Source: Cymbomonas tetramitiformis (taxonomy: Eukaryota > Chlorophyta > Pyramimonadophyceae > Pyramimonadales > Pyramimonadaceae). From it: a stretch of DNA of 64,000 nt. The position numbers were made by a program, and so were the translations under genes. The stretch spans positions 1 to 64,000 of the forward strand of contig LGRX02003709.1 in assembly GCA_001247695.2 (NCBI GenBank), read 5' to 3'. Position 1 is the first letter of the stretch. Each line of letters begins with the position of its first letter. Positions 62,071 through 64,000 of this stretch are shown one piece after another. The notes beneath the pieces are model-generated. The model worked only from the letters and a program-made list of their open reading frames with translations, was not told the origin of the DNA and did no database searches.

Positions 62071-62637
62071 CGAGCGCCCAAACGGGCGGGGTCCATGCTG
62101 GGTCCATGTGATGCATTCCCTACGGGTCCATGCGAGGTCCATGCGTCGCATGGACCCGTAGGAATGTCTGACCATCGGACCCATGTGGTCCTCACCGGTC
62201 CATGTGGGGTCCATGTGATGATAACCGAGTGGTCCCCGTGAAGTCCATGCGATTATACCTATATATTGGTCCATGCGGGGTCCATGTGGGGTCCATGCGT
62301 CGCATGGACCCGTAGGAATGTCTGACCATCGGACCCATGTGGTCCTCATCGGTCCACGTGGGGTCCACATGCTACGTACACAGTGAGGGGTATCACATGG
62401 ACCCCACATGGACCCCACATGGACCCGTAGGGAGGGTCCATGTGAGGTCCATAAGACCGAAAACCGCATGGACCCCACATGGACCTTCAATGGACCCCAT
62501 ATGGACCCCTAGGGAGAAATGTCTGACCATTTGGGGCATGCGAGGTCCATTCCAAGTCCACGGGGGTCCACGTGAAGTCCACATGGAGTCCATGTGATTT
62601 GTGAATCACATGGACCCGTCCCTATTTGGTAGGGATA

Positions 62638-63282
62638 TAATGCTGCCGTTGAGAGCAAATTGCGTGATGGATTCTTAGAAATACCATATTACAATTACTT
62701 TACTTTTTTTTTTTGAAGGTGCTAATACTTTGGACAAATCTACAAGGTTCTCTTTGAGTTCACGATGCATTAATAACATATATGCTGTGCAAAGGCCTGC
62801 TGATTATAGAGAAAAATCCAAATAAAGGGCTCATCAAATTGAGTAATACATGTGGCACAACCTACCTACCATCATACTTTCAATTCTTAGCAGGTGGCCT
62901 CGGTTCTCTGCAATTTAACATTAATAACCTGTTCGTTCCTAACTATCGAGTCGACCCTCTTGCTGCATTCAATCTCTTGACGATTGGGAAGGCCGACAAT
63001 TATGGCACATTGAGCGGGTGCAAAATCAATTCATATGAAGATTGGCTCAATAATCAATTTATTGCTATGGTACGTATAAATCTCCCTTCGGAAATGGGGG
63101 TTAGAAGTTTGACATCGCTCGACTCTCGGGGTTTAAACAATTCCTTCTACTATCAAACTACTAATGCATCACCAGCAGACCCGCTACAAACGGTACTTAC
63201 AACAAACGAAACCATGATCATTTGCGAAACAACCGCCGTTCTTCGTATCGGTCAAAACCGTGTAAATGAAACGGTATTTTAA
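62638..63282 (+). pseudogene. Major-capsid-like protein, C-terminal half
   Basis: After the transposon the capsid frame resumes for about 25 codons, changes at a run of 11 T (62704-62714), changes again between about 62782 and 62823, and then stays open to TAA at 63282. The last part (for example YLPSYFQFLAGGLGSLQFNI and the region ending IGQNRVNETVF) looks like the second jelly-roll and C-terminus of the protein. Three breaks in all, plus the insertion, make it a pseudogene. Composition and orientation match the flanking small ORFs. Confidence 0.6.
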
Positions 63283-63305
63283 AAAGAGGTTAATAGTATA
63301 CAAAC

Positions 63306-63626
63306 ATGGCTCAACAACCAGGATCGGTTTCATACAATATGATCAAAGACGTAGGTCCCAATGTGGACAAACAAATTCACACCGCGACGATGTTTCAAAT
63401 GTCAGGTTTTAGACCGGTTATGATGCAACAGCTACCATGTAAAACAATCAATGACATCACATATCCACCATTTAGGATAAGCAACGTTCATCCTCTGGCT
63501 GGATACAAATCTTATACTGTAGGGCATGGTGAAAAGCTTTCTCAAAAGATAGAAATGTTCCATTTCCCGATGGAGCATCCATTGAATAGTCGATTGCTGC
63601 GACCTGTACCTTTGTTTTTTTCATAA
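63306..63626 (+). CDS. Virus-like ORF, 106 residues, unknown
   Basis: An intact ORF starting 23 bp after the capsid-like gene and preceded by AATAGTATACAAAC. It has a Gln/Met-rich N-terminal half (TATMFQMSGFRPVMMQQLPC) and no hydrophobic segment long enough for a membrane anchor. The tight spacing and same strand as the capsid-like gene suggest a structural or assembly role in the same virus, but the sequence itself is not recognised. Unlike the capsid gene it has no visible damage. Confidence 0.55.
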   Translation: MAQQPGSVSYNMIKDVGPNVDKQIHTATMFQMSGFRPVMMQQLPCKTINDITYPPFRISNVHPLAGYKSYTVGHGEKLSQKIEMFHFPMEHPLNSRLLRPVPLFFS

Positions 63627-63642
63627 GTTAATATATATCAAC

Positions 63643-63864
63643 ATGTCTTCATTTGGTAATGAATTAAGTGCAACAAAAGTTACGGCAACCGATTTCTATG
63701 GTAAAGGGATGACAATTGGTCGTGATGGTAGAAATGGTAATGCACCGGAAGCAAGAACTCAAATTAATTTGTTAGGAACTGAAGCTATATTTAATTGTGA
63801 TGCAAGCCAAAGCGGAAACCCCGGTATTGCACAATTGCAGATTTCAACATGGCGGGAAACCTAA
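63643..63864 (+). CDS. Virus-like ORF, 73 residues, unknown
   Basis: An intact small ORF directly after TTAATATATATCAAC, starting MSSFGNELSATKVTATDFYG and ending with LQISTWRET. It is Gly/Asn/Thr-rich and beta-prone, which would suit a minor virion protein, but I do not recognise the family. Its last 16 bases overlap the start of the next ORF, a compact arrangement typical of viral genomes. Confidence 0.5.
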   Translation: MSSFGNELSATKVTATDFYGKGMTIGRDGRNGNAPEARTQINLLGTEAIFNCDASQSGNPGIAQLQISTWRET

Positions 63865-64000
63865 GCAAATTTAGAATAGAAAATCTTCCGGTTGTGACTG
63901 GAACGACTAATACACCACCAAATGACGATGTAGTTCCGGTTAATGGATTATACGTATACACTGTCAACCCTATCAATAATTCTGGACAAATATTTTTGAA
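63849..64000 (+). CDS. Virus-like ORF, partial at the window edge
   Basis: Starts at the ATG at 63849, overlapping the preceding ORF by 16 bases, and stays open to the window end (50 codons). It begins MAGNLSKFRIENLPVVTG and is Thr/Pro/Asn-rich. Style and composition resemble the truncated protein at 53600-53975 (short beta-type stretches with Thr/Asn), so the two may be related, but the overlap is too short to judge. Confidence 0.45.
   Translation, partial: MAGNLSKFRIENLPVVTGTTNTPPNDDVVPVNGLYVYTVNPINNSGQIFL

Larger units (their letters stand above)
54701..62634. mobile_element. CACTA-like DNA transposon inserted in the capsid gene
   Basis: A 7,934-bp element whose ends are inverted repeats: left CCCTACCAAATAAGGACGGG and the complement of the right CCCTACCAAATAGGGACGGG, continuing through TCCATG (about 26 bp, one mismatch). 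The flanks share the 3-bp duplication ATA (54698-54700 and 62635-62637), the TSD length typical of CACTA/EnSpm. The interior carries dense GGACC/GGTCC arrays near both ends, as in subterminal repeats of that superfamily. It also has fragments of a minus-strand transposase with a CPCNQC zinc motif and a large palindrome. Removing the element and one ATA reconnects the capsid frame for about 20 codons. Probably non-autonomous, since no full transposase core was found. Confidence 0.82.

Noticed and set aside
61637..62161. 174-codon MDPLNNH repeat protein
   Set aside because: The 21-bp satellite period is a multiple of three, so the frame stays open by construction.

Overview
This window is nuclear DNA of a eukaryote, most likely an alga or other protist; I cannot name the species. 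The evidence is a spliced chromodomain gene with GT-AG introns, Ty1/copia and Ty3/gypsy (chromovirus) retrotransposons, a LINE-like relic, a CACTA-like DNA transposon, and a degraded Polinton-like-virus capsid region. Gene density is low and most of the sequence is mobile DNA, often nested.

Layout. (1) 1-11,223: a minus-strand copia-like element (gag only, running off the left edge) is split by a complete, very young plus-strand copia element (1,704-10,418) with two 253-bp LTRs, a 2,397-aa polyprotein and a primer-binding site that pairs with the anticodon half of initiator tRNA-Met. (2) 11,224-16,197: AT-rich DNA with nested foldback elements/MITEs and microsatellites, plus a proline-rich exon-like ORF on the minus strand. 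(3) 16,198-18,762: an apparently single-exon host gene joining about eight membrane segments, ribonuclease-inhibitor-type leucine-rich repeats and a C-terminal truncated haemoglobin. (4) 21,343-22,250: a spliced chromodomain gene. (5) 22,300-30,700: AT-rich DNA with a strong three-way-junction hairpin, a 272-bp foldback element, a gypsy RT relic, a tRNA-Arg-like sequence with its halves in permuted order, and a dispersed 21-bp repeat.

(6) 30,703-53,587, minus strand: a LINE-like relic whose ORF2 carries a ULP1/C48-type cysteine protease followed by an endonuclease but no reverse transcriptase. Its ORF1 is split by a nearly pristine 15.3-kb chromovirus (37,706-52,973; 5-bp TSD CAGGC). That chromovirus is the most striking item. 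Each 1,324-bp LTR carries its own 332-codon ORF, and the internal region encodes Gag, protease, RT, RNase H, a phage-type N6-adenine methyltransferase, integrase, chromodomain and a C-terminal C5-cytosine methyltransferase. One element thus carries two different DNA-methylation domains.

(7) 53,600-64,000: a run of plus-strand virus-like genes, including a major-capsid-like gene followed by small ORFs, each closely preceded by a similar AT-rich motif. The capsid gene is broken by frame changes and by a 7.9-kb CACTA-like transposon (54,701-62,634; 3-bp TSD ATA; near-perfect TIRs) filled with GGACC/GGTCC arrays, a 1.6-kb palindrome and pieces of a transposase. The inferred order of events is: viral DNA first, then the LINE relic and the CACTA-like element, then the chromovirus and copia insertions, whose LTR pairs differ at one visible position each.
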